Part shown: piece by piece, positions 14,996-57,420 of the stretch
Position numbering within the stretch: the stretch's first letter is position 1
Layout: each line of letters starts with the position of its first letter
DNA from: Doris montereyensis
Lineage: Eukaryota; Mollusca; Gastropoda; Nudibranchia; Dorididae
Direction of reading: 5' to 3'
Length of the DNA stretch: 64,000 nucleotides
Assembly (NCBI GenBank): GCA_037039925.1
Contig: JAXRKP010000160.1
Coordinates: 232,501-296,500 of the forward strand
Made by a program: the position numbers and the translations under genes
Notes under the pieces: model-generated
Told to the model about the DNA's origin: nothing
Database searches by the model: none
The model's input: the letters and a program-made list of their open reading frames with translations, nothing else

Positions 14996-15039
14996 GTCTA
15001 TCTGTACCTCTCTCTCTCTCTCTGTCTCTCTCATCTCTC

Positions 15040-15103
<64 letters not shown>

Positions 15104-15107
15104 CTCC

Positions 15108-15159
<52 letters not shown>
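14996..15159. repeat. (CT)n microsatellite
   Basis: Nearly pure CT with a C-rich interruption near 15102-15115. Flanked downstream by an AT-rich dinucleotide region (about 15260-15595). Confidence 0.97.
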
Positions 15160-15163
<4 letters not shown>

Positions 15164-15259
15164 GCGAGGTGAAGAATCGTTGTTGTTTAGATTTTTGACT
15201 CCAAACATTAACGAAAGTGCACTCGTAATGTAATTCACAGCCGTACATGTTCTACATTG

Positions 15260-15595
15260 TTGTTTTATGATTTATATATATATCTATTTATATATATATA
15301 TAATATATAGTATTTATATATAAATAGAGTTATATTATACTATATATATATCTATATATATATATATAAAATATATATATAAAATATATATATACTTATA
15401 TATAGCTGCCTACACATACATATCTGTTATATATATACAAGGCTATCTAATTAAACTCACAAGTAAAAAAATGAATCCAAAGGATGAAGCAAATTCACAA
15501 AATATTATATAAAATAGATATATATATAATATATATATCATATATATACTATAATATATAAATAAATATTATATATTATAAATATATATACCAAG
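15260..15595. repeat. degenerate (AT)n region
   Basis: Interrupted TATA tracts, including several ATATATATAT blocks, with one ordinary stretch at about 15400-15510. No coding content. Confidence 0.85.
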
Positions 15596-15636
15596 CATAT
15601 TTCACCCCGGATGGTACGATGTACGATTATTCTCAG

Positions 15637-15854
15637 AGAGGGAGAGAGAGAGAGACAGAGACTGAGAGGAGAGAGGAGAGAGAGAGAGAGAGAGAGAGAC
15701 GAGTGAGAGAGAGAGAGAGAGAGAGGAGGGAGGAGAGAGGGTGAGAGAGAGAGGTGAGGGAGGAGGGAGGATGAAGAGAGAGTGAGGGAGGGAGGAGGGA
15801 GTGAGGGTGTGAGAGAGATGAGAGAGAGAGAGAGAGAGAGACGGAGAGAGGTGA

Positions 15855-15893
<39 letters not shown>

Positions 15894-16119
15894 AGAGAGA
15901 TGAGAGAGAGAGAGAGAGAGCAAGAGAGTGAGAGGAGGGAGGGAGGGTGAGAGAGCGATAGAGAGAGAGTGAGAAAGAGGAGCGAGAGAGGGGAGGAGGG
16001 AAGGGTCAGGAGAGAGAGAGCATACGAGAGAGAGTGAGAGAGGCAAGGGAGAGAGGAGGGAGGGAGGGGCAGAGAGAGAGAGCAAGAGAGAGAGAGAGAG
16101 GAGGGAGGAGGGAGGGCGG

Positions 16120-16150
<31 letters not shown>

Positions 16151-16413
16151 GAGGTGAACGGCAGGAAGGCGAGAAGAGTAGAGACCTGAGCAGAGAATGG
16201 CGAGAGACGACAGGAGGACAGGTACGGCAGGTAGGCGGGACAGGGTAGAACCGGATCAAAATGGTCAGAGACACAGACGAGACAGACGCAGACTAGGACA
16301 GAGAGACAACGGTGAAACAATTAGAGACAGACCAAGCTAGACAAAACAACTGACGAGAGAGAGCGAGAGAGAGAGAGAGAGGAGACAGGAGAGGAGAGAG
16401 AGCGAGAGAGAGT

Positions 16414-16445
<32 letters not shown>

Positions 16446-16645
16446 TGTGAGAAAGAGAGCGAGAGAGGAGAAAGGAGTGAGGGAGGGGAGGGAATGAGAG
16501 GGTGAGACGAGAGATAGAGAGAGCGTGAGAGAGTTAGGAAGGTAGAGAGAAGAGAGTGCGAGAGTCAGGGTCAGGGAGGAGGGAGGGAGGGTCAGATGAG
16601 AGAGAGCAAGAGAGAGGAGAGAGAGAGAGGAAAGTGAGGGGAGCG

Positions 16646-16702
<57 letters not shown>

Positions 16703-16827
16703 GGCAGGTAGGCGTGAAGGGTATAACCTGATCAAAATGGCAGACACAGAAAGACAGACGAGACAGACAGAGAGACAAAGGTTAAACAATAAGACAGACA
16801 GCCAGACAAAACAACTGACAAAGAGAG

Positions 16828-16921
<94 letters not shown>
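15637..16921. repeat. (GA)n array with higher-order modules
   Basis: Impure GAGA tracts contain two related non-repetitive modules, at about 16225-16365 and 16702-16831, 477 bp apart. Both read CGGCAGGTAGGCG, GATCAAAATGG, CAGACAGA-type repeats and ACAAAACAACTGAC, then re-enter GA. A partial third module starts at 16159 (CGGCAGGAAGGCG). All long frames across it are Ser/Leu or Arg/Glu runs. Confidence 0.9.
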
Positions 16922-16922
<1 letters not shown>

Positions 16923-17934
16923 AAAGAAGGAGGAGAAGAAGAAGAAAGAAAGCAGCAGCAGACTCATGGATGGCCTTAGAGGTGCAGAATACATACACAA
17001 TGCCCGATTCTATCCATTGTAATAGTTAGTACTAATCCCTATGAGTTCTCACTCCTTTTTACATTTTTATGTTTCTCTTGATTATTTCCTTCCATTTCCA
17101 AGGACAGTCGTTGCTCAGATCTACCTCCCAGAGAAGTGCTCCAACCTTTCTCTCGCGCCCCATTGTGAACCCTCAACGTCCTCCCCCCCACACTTTAAGA
17201 ACGTGTGGTTTAGGCCGATAATCCATCTTTTCAACTGTTCTCTCCCCCCCCCCCCCCCATTCCATTGCTCATCACAAATTCACAAATTCAGTAGGCTCTA
17301 CTGCTCATGATCAGAATAAAGTGTTATGACGATGGCATTCATTTTCTAGACTGTCCGATTATTAGACCTTAGTTGTGTTTTTTCTATATAAAAAAGAACA
17401 AAAAAAACAAATGTCCCCATGTTTTGTTTTAACGATGGTAAGAAAGCAGTTTACTCCAAGGAATCTCTACACTGTTCTCAATTACTTTTAAAAAATCGCA
17501 GCTTTGAAATTATTTCATAGTGCATCTATAGAGTCCTTCCTTTTTTCTGATAACAAAAAGCAATCTCTTGTGTATGAAACTCAAAGCAACTACAGCGGAG
17601 TTCTGTTAATGTTATCTTTGGTGAATTGTCACGTATCGTTATTTATCTCTTGTTCTTGTGTACGTTTTTAGTCGCTGCGCTACCTTCGGGGTTTTTTCAG
17701 CACCTAAATCTCCGTTGAGTTGAAGAACGAAACTAATCAAAGTGGGTGCATCATCACGCGCAACATTATAAAACTAAAATAGGAAGAAAAAGAGTTGGCC
17801 TATATTTTAGATTCACCATTAGTACATAAAGACAAACAGTGAGGCAAGGGGCATGTCGGAAGTGAAGGTAATGACATAAGTATTATGAAATCCCCATAGG
17901 AACATAGACGATAAATACAAAGAATAGGCAGAAA
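16922..17934. other. intergenic, no gene seen
   Basis: Ordinary sequence with a poly-C run near 17246-17258. It lies upstream of ERGIC3 and may hold distal promoter elements, but none can be identified by eye. Confidence 0.45.
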
Positions 17935-18037
17935 AAAATCCTGGCCGCCATGGGGATCAAACCTGAGACCTCTGCGTCAGCACCCATCGCCTTGCCATGA
18001 AAAGAAAAGCACTGCTACCAACCGAGATAACTACGCT
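17935..18037 (-). mobile_element. tRNA-derived SINE head, minus strand
   Basis: Reverse complement gives a tRNA-like order: 'CTCGGTTGGTAGCAGTG' (A-box) and, about 45 bp on, 'GGTTTGATCCC' (B-box, one mismatch). It sits about 250 bp upstream of the ERGIC3 start codon. Confidence 0.55.
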
Positions 18038-18281
18038 CCCTCCATCTGCAATGAAGGAGCTCATATTTCTTGTGGATGATAAGCTAGTATGGAGACAGTT
18101 AGGCCCTTTCACTTCGATCGGAGGAGAAATGGTATCTACGCTTCAAGGGACACAACTGAGCCGGCGACAAGTCCTATATTGACAAGCTGTACGATAGTGA
18201 CACGATTCGAGGAATGATTGACCCAGCTGACAATTGGAATAGTCGGAAACGGTGGTTATCTCCTCAAAGGCTATATGAAAA

Positions 18282-48330
<30,049 letters not shown>

Positions 48331-48669
48331 TATGCATCTGGGCAGCTTTAAAATATGGAAAAATCTATTTGTTTTCAATTCATGTTCATTTGATAAATTA
48401 TTAAATCTGTCTTTTATAATTTTGATATCGTTCATACCCAAAATTTGAGTTTTATGAGCAAGGGTCACACTTCACTGTTATTGTTATTGACTGCTAGTAG
48501 TAAGAGGAGGATTAAGAATACTTTCATTAAACAATAGTGTTATATCGCATGTGTTTTTTTTCTCAAGTTAAGTCAGACAACTATGACAACAACTCTTATC
48601 AGTACTGAATGACAGACCAACTGACTTGCTTACTTATTATTTACTACCACTGTCACCACTACCAGTACT

Positions 48670-48794
48670 ACAACCACTACTACTACTACTCCTAGTAGTG
48701 TAGTAGTCCTACTACTCCTATCACGGTATTACTACATAAACTATTACTATTACTACTACTACTATTACTACTATTTCTACTACTACTACTACTG

Positions 48795-48879
<85 letters not shown>

Positions 48880-49013
48880 CACTACTACTACTACTACTAT
48901 TAAAGCTACTACTACTACTACTACTACTACAGCTGCTACTACTACTACAGCTGCTACTACTATAATAATAATAATAGTAATAATAATAATAATAATAATA
49001 ATGATAATAGATA
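48670..49013. repeat. (TAC)n / (AAT)n trinucleotide array
   Basis: TAC/CTA units over about 290 bp, ending in AAT-type repeat at 48962-49013. Frames across it give poly-Ser or poly-Val and are not genes. Confidence 0.97.
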
Positions 49014-49393
49014 ATAACATTAATGTACAATATGAATCATTGTTATTGTCATTTCGTATTGAAAAAGAAGCTGTAATGTTTAATTGTTTAATTTTTTCCC
49101 TTGGAGAAACACAGTCTTCATGACAAAGAAATCTCCTCGCTCAAGATGTTTGTTTTACTCTTATCCTTGATTTGTGAATAACTTGAATCTTTGCTATGGT
49201 TTAGGGATTGTATACTTATTTGTTTATCTATCAGATTATAAATTTATAATCTATACTTTGAACCATCATTCTACACATACTCACAGACTCTTATACAGAT
49301 ATATATAGAGATACATACAGAGAGAGGGAGAGAGGAGGGCATAGAGAAATCGAGTCAGACTGGCTTAACTGTCTACTATTTTTCTTTCAATTA

Positions 49394-49768
49394 CAGTGGG
49401 AACCATTTATAACAGCACCGGGTATAACAAGACCATTGCCACCCCCCCCTTTTTTTTTTCTCTCTCTTTGGGTCTATTAAAATAACAGGGACTGGGAGGG
49501 GAAAACTGCTTATAACAGGATTCTGTCGACGTGGAAAGTAAATAAGAGAAGCACAAAAATATGTATACTGTAGATCTATGCCTAATAATTCCTAATATTA
49601 TTTCAATCATGACTTCATCGAGACCCCGTGCAGGTGTTTGAAGTGTATGATAGGCCTAAAAGGGAGGGGGAGGGGGTGTATCTAGAACATTACATTTGCA
49701 ATGGCTGACCTTTCACTTTCATTGGTTGATATTGTATGATGAGCAAGTCACCATTTATAACAGGACTG
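49394..49768. mobile_element. pogo/Tigger-like MITE, about 375 bp
   Basis: Starts CAGTGGGAACC after TA (49392-49393) and ends CAGGACTG before TA (49769-49770). It repeats ATTTATAACAG and TTATAACAGGA internally. Termini of the CAGT..ACTG kind with TA duplication are typical of this superfamily. Confidence 0.6.
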
Positions 49769-50168
49769 TATGAATATGCGAAGAGAGATAGCCTACTTCT
49801 TTTATATTTTCCTTTTCCTATAAAAATTTTAAGGTTTGAATACAAAAAAGACAAATAAGTTCAAATTCAGATTTTCCTTTTTTTCAACAAGAGAAAGAAC
49901 AACTTTCCTGACGTGATGAGTAGAAACAAAAATTGAAAACAAATTGCAAAAACTACCTATAACTATGAAGCAAAACTGCTGCAGTTGATGTAAACAATGA
50001 AGTGGAAGAAGTGGTTCTCTGGTAACTAAATATGAAAAATTATGTTTTCTTTTTTTTTTATATGATGGCTTTTGCTGTATATTTAATCTTGTCTAATGTA
50101 TGATTTTGTTTATGACCCTGTCTCTCTGTCTTTCTGTTTCTCTGTATCTGTTTGAATGTCTCTGCTTC

Positions 50169-50313
50169 GCGGGTGGTTGACGGGCGCTGCTGGTAGGTCC
50201 TATTCCTTTCCTTTCCTTCTTTCACTTATCTTTCATCTTGCTGTTTCCTCTTAATTCACCTTGAGATCACTGCAATGGTGGACGGGGTTAATTTAAGTGA
50301 AACAAACAAAAAA
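50169..50313 (+). mobile_element. short SINE-like repeat (family C), reference copy with 11-bp target duplication
   Basis: A 145-bp unit from GCGGGTGGTTGACGGGCGCT through CTTTCACTTATCTTTCATC and TTGAGATCACTGCAATGG to GAAACAAACAAAAA. Flanked by GTCTCTGCTTC at 50158-50168 and 50314-50324, so this copy was inserted into a pyrimidine microsatellite region. Confidence 0.88.
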
Positions 50314-52552
50314 GTCTCTGCTTCTCAATCCCTCTATCTGTTTGTCTGTCTGTCTCTTATCTCCCTCCCATCCCATCCCCTCTGTCTCTCTCTGTCTCTC
50401 CCACTCATTTCTTTCTCCCTCCCTCTCGTTTTTTTTTTTTTTTTTGTTTTCAGTATCTGTTTATTCTGTTATTTCTTCTCAGTCTTTTTTTCACCACTTT
50501 TTAAAAGTTATTTTTTATCCCGTCTTTTTGTTCCGCTTGGACTGGGGGGAAAAAAAGCAATGGTGGTCAAGTCGTGGACAGTCAGATTTGAGACAGAAAG
50601 GTCATCAATTTGATTTTGATGAACCCTACTTGTACTCGACCTGGATGTATCCCAGGAATGGTACTTTGCACTATCTACAGGCGTTTTCTCATTCCACCCA
50701 GATATGAGTGGGATCAGCTAAAGCTGCTATTATGTGCGGCCTAAGACTGACTAGCATATTTGCTCAGGGAGTGATCTTGTATTACCTATTCTTTTGAATA
50801 CTTACAGAAACTAGGATAACCTCCAGGTCTTTAGGCTTCTAGGCCTAGAAGGAACATTACTTATACAACTACAATGAAGGCTATTATGAAAGTTTACAAA
50901 ACTGATGTTTTGAAATCTGGTTGTGTTCTCTTTTGATTCCTTATTTCTCACAAATCTGTTTATATTTTTTTTTGTGCTTTTTTTATACTGTACACAAATG
51001 AGGACGCACACACACAAAAATCTCTTTGAATTACACTAATTACAGCATATCTCTGCCTTTTGTACACATCATAAAAGATGTTAAAGCTGAGATGCAGCCA
51101 AAAAAATTGTAATGTCCTTGAAAGCATAACGTTGTTAACGTTGAAAGAATCCTGAATATGAAATATGATCATATCGAGCATATCCTTGCAAAGGATCATG
51201 TTGTGATAGTTAATGAGGAGGGTCATATACTCGTACGATGTTCAAAAGTTTGTCTTCAAGGCCTTCTCAAGATCTAGCATTACCAACAAACCAGGAGGAA
51301 AATAAATACAATGGAGGAATGCGATTGATAGTCCCTTCTCTTTTCAATACATACTTTGCTTTTCTATAAATATTTTTGTATGCTGCTGCCAATGCATATT
51401 GTCATGTTAAAGTAAATTGAAGTGAAGTTCGTTACAAGAGAAATTTGAAAAAATTGTTCATGTCAACTTATCCCAGCTATCAACGTGCTGAATCGTAATT
51501 CTGAATCGCTGAATCATAATTCATTTAAACACGACAAAAAATAAACTTCAGTGTGAAAAGAAAATTATCAAGTCTTCTAAGTTTTTGGCAACTCCTAGTC
51601 CTACCTATTTCTCATTTTCCTTTAAAAAAAATACATTTCACAGTTCTCTGAATTTCTGATGAACTTTCATTGAGATTTTATGACTGTGATTGACTTTGAA
51701 TTCATGATAGAGTGCAATTCAACACCTGTTGCTTTAAAAATCATGTTATTTCATATATATTATCTTGTTGAATTGGAAATCTGTAAATTGAATAAGGATA
51801 GTTGCTATTGAAATTGAAGTGTCACAGAGACAGAATCTCTACCGTATTATGCCTCTTGTCATCATATTTTTTTTATCATAATAGTACAATGTATATATAT
51901 ATATATGAATATATGCAAAATATGCTGAATGTCTGAACATGAGAAACTACTGAAACTTTGCTTCACATGTATATGAAATCCTATTTTACAGACACAAAGA
52001 TTGATCACTGTAACAAAACCATCAAATAATCTTTATTCTATTGTCTATCATCTTAATCTTAAGCATGCTGTCTCTTTTATCACCTTACCATCCTATTTTA
52101 TTAAGATTTCCATTAATGCTTGGTTATGGTTTCATTGACTGCCAGTTTTTTTTTTCTCTTATTCTTACTGTTTTCATTGGTTACTTTTATTTATGATTAT
52201 TATCTTCCGTGCTTAAAATATGATATGTATCCTACTATTTTTAAATTAAAGAAATTGAAAATAATTTCTACTGCTATTGAACGTTGCCTCTTTGTTTCCA
52301 TGTTTGTGTGACTGCATGAGATCTCTATAATTCCATTTTTAATATGGAAATTAAATAATACTAAATACGTTGTTAAAAGTTTTGTAAGTATATGAACATG
52401 ACAGCCCTCCATCTTGAAGACATGGCATTACTAATTACCACAATTCTTGTACAAGTAGAGAGGACGATCTGTTACTAGTGTTAGTAGTCAAGTTGTTTGT
52501 CTTTTCTTTTCTTATGTCTTGACCAAGTGAGACATATGCTGAGGTGACTTCT

Positions 52553-53062
52553 CTATGGGTGTGTACAAAACAAAAGCCTTGTGCTAATCTTAAGCTGCGC
52601 TGTCACCGAGAGTCTGAAATATTGGCTCTTTATTCTTATAGACTGTTCAAACCAAAAGCCGTGGCCTCGCCACTCAGCTCACCCACAGCTTCGAGCTGCA
52701 AGAACTAAGAAGCGTACGTGCAGAACAAAAGCCTTGAGCTGAGCTGTTGCCGAGCAACTGAAATATTGGTTCTTTATTCTCAGACTGATCAGACCGGAAA
52801 GCAGTAGCCTGGCCACACAGCTCACAATATTATAATAAAAGAGCTAATATTTCAACGGCTCTATGACAGCTCACCTCAAGGTTTTTGGTCTGTACTTACA
52901 CTTCTCGCAGCTCACAGCAAACTGGGGCTGAGCTGTGTGGCGACGCTACTGCTTTTTGTCTAAAGTCTATAAGAAAAAAGAGCCAATATTTCAGTGGCTC
53001 TGCAACTGTGCAGCTTAGCTTTACGCTCAGGTCAAGGCTTTTGGTCTGCCCGCACCCTAAAG
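52553..53062. mobile_element. composite foldback element
   Basis: The left half carries two direct copies of a unit (ACAAAAGCCTTG..GCTGAAATATTGG-like, at about 52566-52640 and 52725-52775). The right half carries inverted copies (about 52838-52890 and 52970-53045: AGAGCCAATATTTCAGTGGC, TCAAGGCTTTTGGTCTG). The outer ends are inverted: GGGTGTGTAC and GCCCGCACCC. No coding capacity. Confidence 0.7.
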
Positions 53063-53202
53063 AAGAGATAGCTGCCTTTTTATTTTTAGAACATCTGAAC
53101 TCGCTCAATCCTAAATCTAATTCCATCTTGTTGACTCACTCAAACTAGGAATATTTAGCACATTTATCAAATTCACAGATCAGGAAGTGATGAGACAGTT
53201 GC

Positions 53203-53370
53203 ATCAGTGGCCGAGTGATTAGGCTGCTAGACTTGGGATTATAAGGTCCGGGTTCGAAACCTAACAAAGCTTGCGTTCCTTGGGAAAGACACATAATACG
53301 TATTTTCCCCACTCAACCCAGGTGCTAGCTTGGAAGTCAGAACATCAGACTAGTAGTCATACCAATAATG
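53203..53370 (+). mobile_element. SINE family B, partial, plus
   Basis: GTGGCCGAGTGATTAGGCTG (A-box), CGGGTTCGAAACCTAAC (B-box), CTTGGGAAAGACACATAATA, CAACCCAGGTGCTAGC. The 3' half is lost and a family C element follows. Confidence 0.75.
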
Positions 53371-53389
53371 TTTGGTTTTAGGGTTGATT

Positions 53390-53538
53390 AGGCGCTTGCA
53401 GGGGCTACTGATAGGTTCTACTTCTTTCCTTTCACTCTCATTTATCTATCATTTTGCTGTGTCCTCTTAATTCACCCCAAGATCATCACATTTAGTGGAC
53501 AGGGTCAATTTCAATTAAACTGAAACTGAAAATGTTAA
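53390..53538 (+). mobile_element. short SINE-like repeat (family C) with target duplication
   Basis: GGCTACTGATAGGTTCTACT, TTTGCTGTGTCCTCTTAATT, GTGGACAGGGTCAATTTCAA. Flanked by GGTTGATT at 53382-53389 and 53539-53546. Confidence 0.8.
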
Positions 53539-54307
53539 GGTTGATTGAGTTGAACTTGAAGCTTCACCATAACTGAGTGATTAACAAACAGATGTATAAC
53601 AGATATATAAAATAATCATTTCCACATGAATACAAATGTAAAACACAAAGAGGAAGAATGTAGGCCTAGTTTTGTTTGTGTTTTAAAATGACAAATAATT
53701 AGGAAACACTGTGTCATGTTAAAGAGTTTCAAATGAACAAAACTGATAACTCTTAATATCATCACATAGTTTATTGTAAAATTCACATGGAAAATTATAA
53801 TCAGGAAAGAGGGACAGAAAACAAAGATCATAAATCTATTATAATTACATATAGATTCTAAATGTATGTGTACTTTGATCAAACAAAAACTTTTCAGGAG
53901 TTTGTTACTGTCTAAGTGAAAAATGTGGCATTTCACTTCAATGTATTTACATCTTCAAAAGATAACAATTAACACCTGTAAAAATAAAATATATATTGTA
54001 CCCTAAAACTTTTGGTATCAAATGTGGACAGTTTTGTTTTGCATTTTGCGATCTGTCACAGGGTATAGTTGTCAAACAAAATTTCTGTTCCATTTTACTT
54101 TGTCTAATTATTACATGAACAATCTCTTTTACATTTATTTTTTTTTAAAATACGATTTTCATCATGAAAACCTTATAAAATTTAAAATGCTCAGCTGATG
54201 CAAATTCATGTCTAGATGTTAAACTAAACTATTCAGTTAAGTCACATGTTCAAAAGCTTTGATTATGTTCCTTTACCCCCTCTCTTGAATACTCAAAGAA
54301 TTACATG

Positions 54308-54444
54308 CTTGTTTGTTTATTTCATTGAAATTTACCCTGTCCACCTATGCAGTGATCTCAGTCTCAGGATGAATTAAGAGGAAACAGCAAGATGAAAGAT
54401 AAGTGAAAGAAGGAAAGGAAAGAAGTAAGGCCAACCGCACGCAC
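54308..54444 (-). mobile_element. short SINE-like repeat (family C), minus, with 9-bp target duplication
   Basis: Reverse-complement match to family C (tail TTTGTTTATTTCATTGAAAT, CCTGTCCACCTATGCAGTG, GGCCAACCGCACGCAC). Flanked by AATTACATG at 54299-54307 and 54445-54453. Confidence 0.85.
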
Positions 54445-54485
54445 AATTACATGTAATGTGTGATTCATTCATCATAGATATGAAA

Positions 54486-54504
54486 GACAGACAGACAGAG
54501 AGGG

Positions 54505-54560
<56 letters not shown>
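54486..54560. repeat. (GACA)n/(GA)n microsatellite
   Basis: Short GACA units followed by about 50 bp of GA, close to the 5' side of the adjacent minus-strand family C element. Confidence 0.95.
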
Positions 54561-54561
<1 letters not shown>

Positions 54562-54921
54562 AGGATGGTAAAATTATCTACAATTATATTATAAAATGAT
54601 AATCACAGGATTATTAGAAGACATGACAGCTTTTGATGCTAAATTAAGGACAATAGATGGCAGCACATAATAGGTGTGCGCTTATGATACATACATGTAT
54701 AGGGTAACGGTCACGCTGACTTGAAATAAGTATCTGACACATCCAATGTATTGATCTTTCATACGTGCGTTTAATTATTTTGTAAACCGGTTTGATTCAA
54801 TCTTTGGATTAGACAGCTTTAATATCACCATAATATTGTGAGGTTTCTTCTTTGAATTATACAACTGTAGCATCAAAACGACATTTAATTTTGTCTCAAT
54901 TGTTGGGTTTTTTTTGCTTCC

Positions 54922-55250
54922 ATTTGATTTGGTTTGATATGGTTTTACCCACATCCACAACTAAGGTGATCCCAGAATTTTTGGTAAGATTTTGTTTGTA
55001 AAATTTGTCGACTTCCCTGTAAACAACCACAAGATCTTTGACGTGCGCAGAGTGTTGTGATCTACACATGGCACCTCCTTTTATCGTCCATCTCCGATGC
55101 GAGTAGGTGTTGATCCACCTACCTGGACCAAAGAGTGTAAAATTTGCTCGAAAATATGCAAGAAAATTATTCAGCCATTAGCAGGGCTTGAACCCACTAC
55201 TTTTTGGTTGAGAAGCTGACACCTTGCCTCTGAACTACCAATTTCCCCCT
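54922..55250 (-). mobile_element. CAAAT-tailed SINE (family A), minus copy
   Basis: ACCCACATCCACAACTAAGG, GTTGTGATCTACACATGGCA, TTGATCCACCTACCTGG, GCTGACACCTTGCCTCTG. The tRNA-like head is at 55180-55250 (GGGCTTGAACCCACTAC). Confidence 0.85.
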
Positions 55251-56359
55251 TTTTTTTTGCTTTATACTTTAGATGATCACATTTTTTTTCAAACAATTCT
55301 TCTACACACTGCAATAGTCCTGAGTATAAAGAGCGTAATAAGCCACTTATATATTGTTACACTCAGTGCCATTCAGAATTGTCACAATTTAATTTTTCCT
55401 CTAAAATGAAATATATAAAAATAACAAGTCCAGAAAATAGAAATGATTCTGTGCAAAAAAAAATTTCTTCTCCTTTAAATTAAAGTGAAATTTACAAAAC
55501 AAAATTCTCTGAATACAAAATGATGCAAATAATCAATGGAAGGAAGGATAAACATGAAACAGACTTTAAACAAAAGATGAAAAATCAACCATTGTAATTA
55601 TAATAATGCAGGTCACTGCCTGGCAAGCAATTGTCAACATGATTTCACAACAACTGTGCTTGGAAGTGGAAGCCATCCTCAAAAGGAATTCAAAGTAAAT
55701 TTCAAAAATAGATAAAACAATTCATGGAATCAACCTTTAAAGAGAAAAAAAAAGAAAAAATAGGGAGGAAAACTACCAGTAGTACTTTATTAGATCTAAC
55801 AATATCAAATATCATAGATAATTTATAAAAGATCTTTTTTTACTCAAAGCATAACAATAATCTTGATAATATTCTAACTAATTGTTTATACTGTGGTAGC
55901 AATGATAAAATCTTTGTTATATGATCCATTTATATCCTATCAAATCCCTTGAACTTGTTTCCTTACAATATTTGTCAAATATGCTCCTATAGTTCACAAA
56001 TGAAATACATGTTTAAAATATAGTTGAAACGAGTAGAAATTCTCATGATAACATTCATTTTTCACAATTATTGTGTTCAACAAGACAGATGACTGTAATC
56101 TATAAAGAAAAACAAACATGTGAAGGTGATGACATAATGATTGTATTCTTCCCATTACTTTAAAATTACAGTTTATTGAAGAATGTGGTTTGTTTATAAG
56201 AGATAAATGGCCCTAGTAAATGAATCTTTACCTGCAACACAAAGTTGGATGGGATAAATTGAAAATAATAATTAAAGAGCTCAGAAAAGAAAAGAAATCA
56301 ATGAATTAAAATGACATTTCCAAAAACAATTATGGTCTTTTACATCGGATTTAGTTCAA

Positions 56360-56600
56360 GACCTTGATGAAATTTTTATCTATGCAGCAGACGATAGCCT
56401 TTTCAGTAAAACACAAAGCAAAGTCAATTCTCTTTCTCTGCTAATAAAGATCTGGCTGTATGGCAGTCAAAAGGCATGTTCTTCAATCTCAGCCGTAGAC
56501 TAAGAAGACGTACATCACATTTATTGCTAGATTCCTATCAAGTAAAAGTTTTGATGCACTGAAATGCTGGAGAAGTTCTGTAGCATTGAAATACCTTGGC
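56360..56600 (+). mobile_element. small LINE reverse-transcriptase scrap
   Basis: Plus-strand frames give IYAADDSLFSKTQSKVNSLS (a decayed YADD box with an extra Ala) then NKDLAVWQSKGMFFNLS. This is the pattern after the YADD box in LINE RTs. Broken. Confidence 0.55.
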
Positions 56601-57354
56601 CTTTCTCATTTATCTATAAAAATAAGTTTTTAATCATCAACCGGAGATTAAAAAACAGAACAATTAATTAGATTGCAATTTTTCAAATAGAATTTACACT
56701 ACTTTGAATTGTAGTTGTAGAGAGAAAACATTGGATGTGTGTTGTTACTATCTTACTACTTTTTAAAGTGTAATATATGTGCACGTTCTTGACAGTTTTG
56801 GATTGATTTCATAAACAAAAGGAATATACATTATAAAACATGTACAAATTAATAAGTTAAAATGCTTAGGCTAAAAGTTATGGTGAAAGAACATGTAGAA
56901 ACTTTACAAATACTGAAGAACTGAAATAATCAATGGAAATTCAACAGGACAATACAAACCACAAGAAACTAAGTATAAATATCACTTTAAATTAAAGAAA
57001 CCGTTTCTTTATTTTCCAAACCATAAAACAAAGACTGGATCTAAATGTTCCCACATATCAGACATGAGAGAAAAAATCAAAGATCTACATAGGAAACAAA
57101 AATTTTCCACTTGCATTATCCACACTCTCACTGACCTCTTGATCTTTACTTAGGATGCATGTCAATATCTATGAGACCCCTTGTCTCATTATTCTTATCA
57201 CTATCATTTTTACCACTGACAATCCTATATTCCACATGTCTGATTGATATCAATATACTCAAAAAAGGTAGTGTAATTGTGGGGGAAGGGGGGGGGGGGG
57301 GTTGTGTGTTTGATAAATACGCAATTGTTGGGGGCAAATTTCCAATTTTTGTTT

Positions 57355-57420
57355 TTCATTTGAACCTGAAATAAGCTTCAGCTCTATGGGCTGTAATGGC
57401 CTTGAAGGTACTCTACTCTT
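57355..57420 (+). mobile_element. SINE family B tail fragment
   Basis: 'GCTCTATGGGCTGTAATGGC' and 'CCTTGAAGGTACTCTACTC' match the 3' end of the SINE at 40209. Confidence 0.5.

Noticed and set aside
15633..16998. Several Ser/Leu/Pro-rich or Arg/Glu frames that look like low-complexity or RS-type proteins
   Set aside because: All arise from the (GA)n array on either strand.
48692..49030. Poly-Ser / poly-Val frame
   Set aside because: Trinucleotide (TAC)n array.
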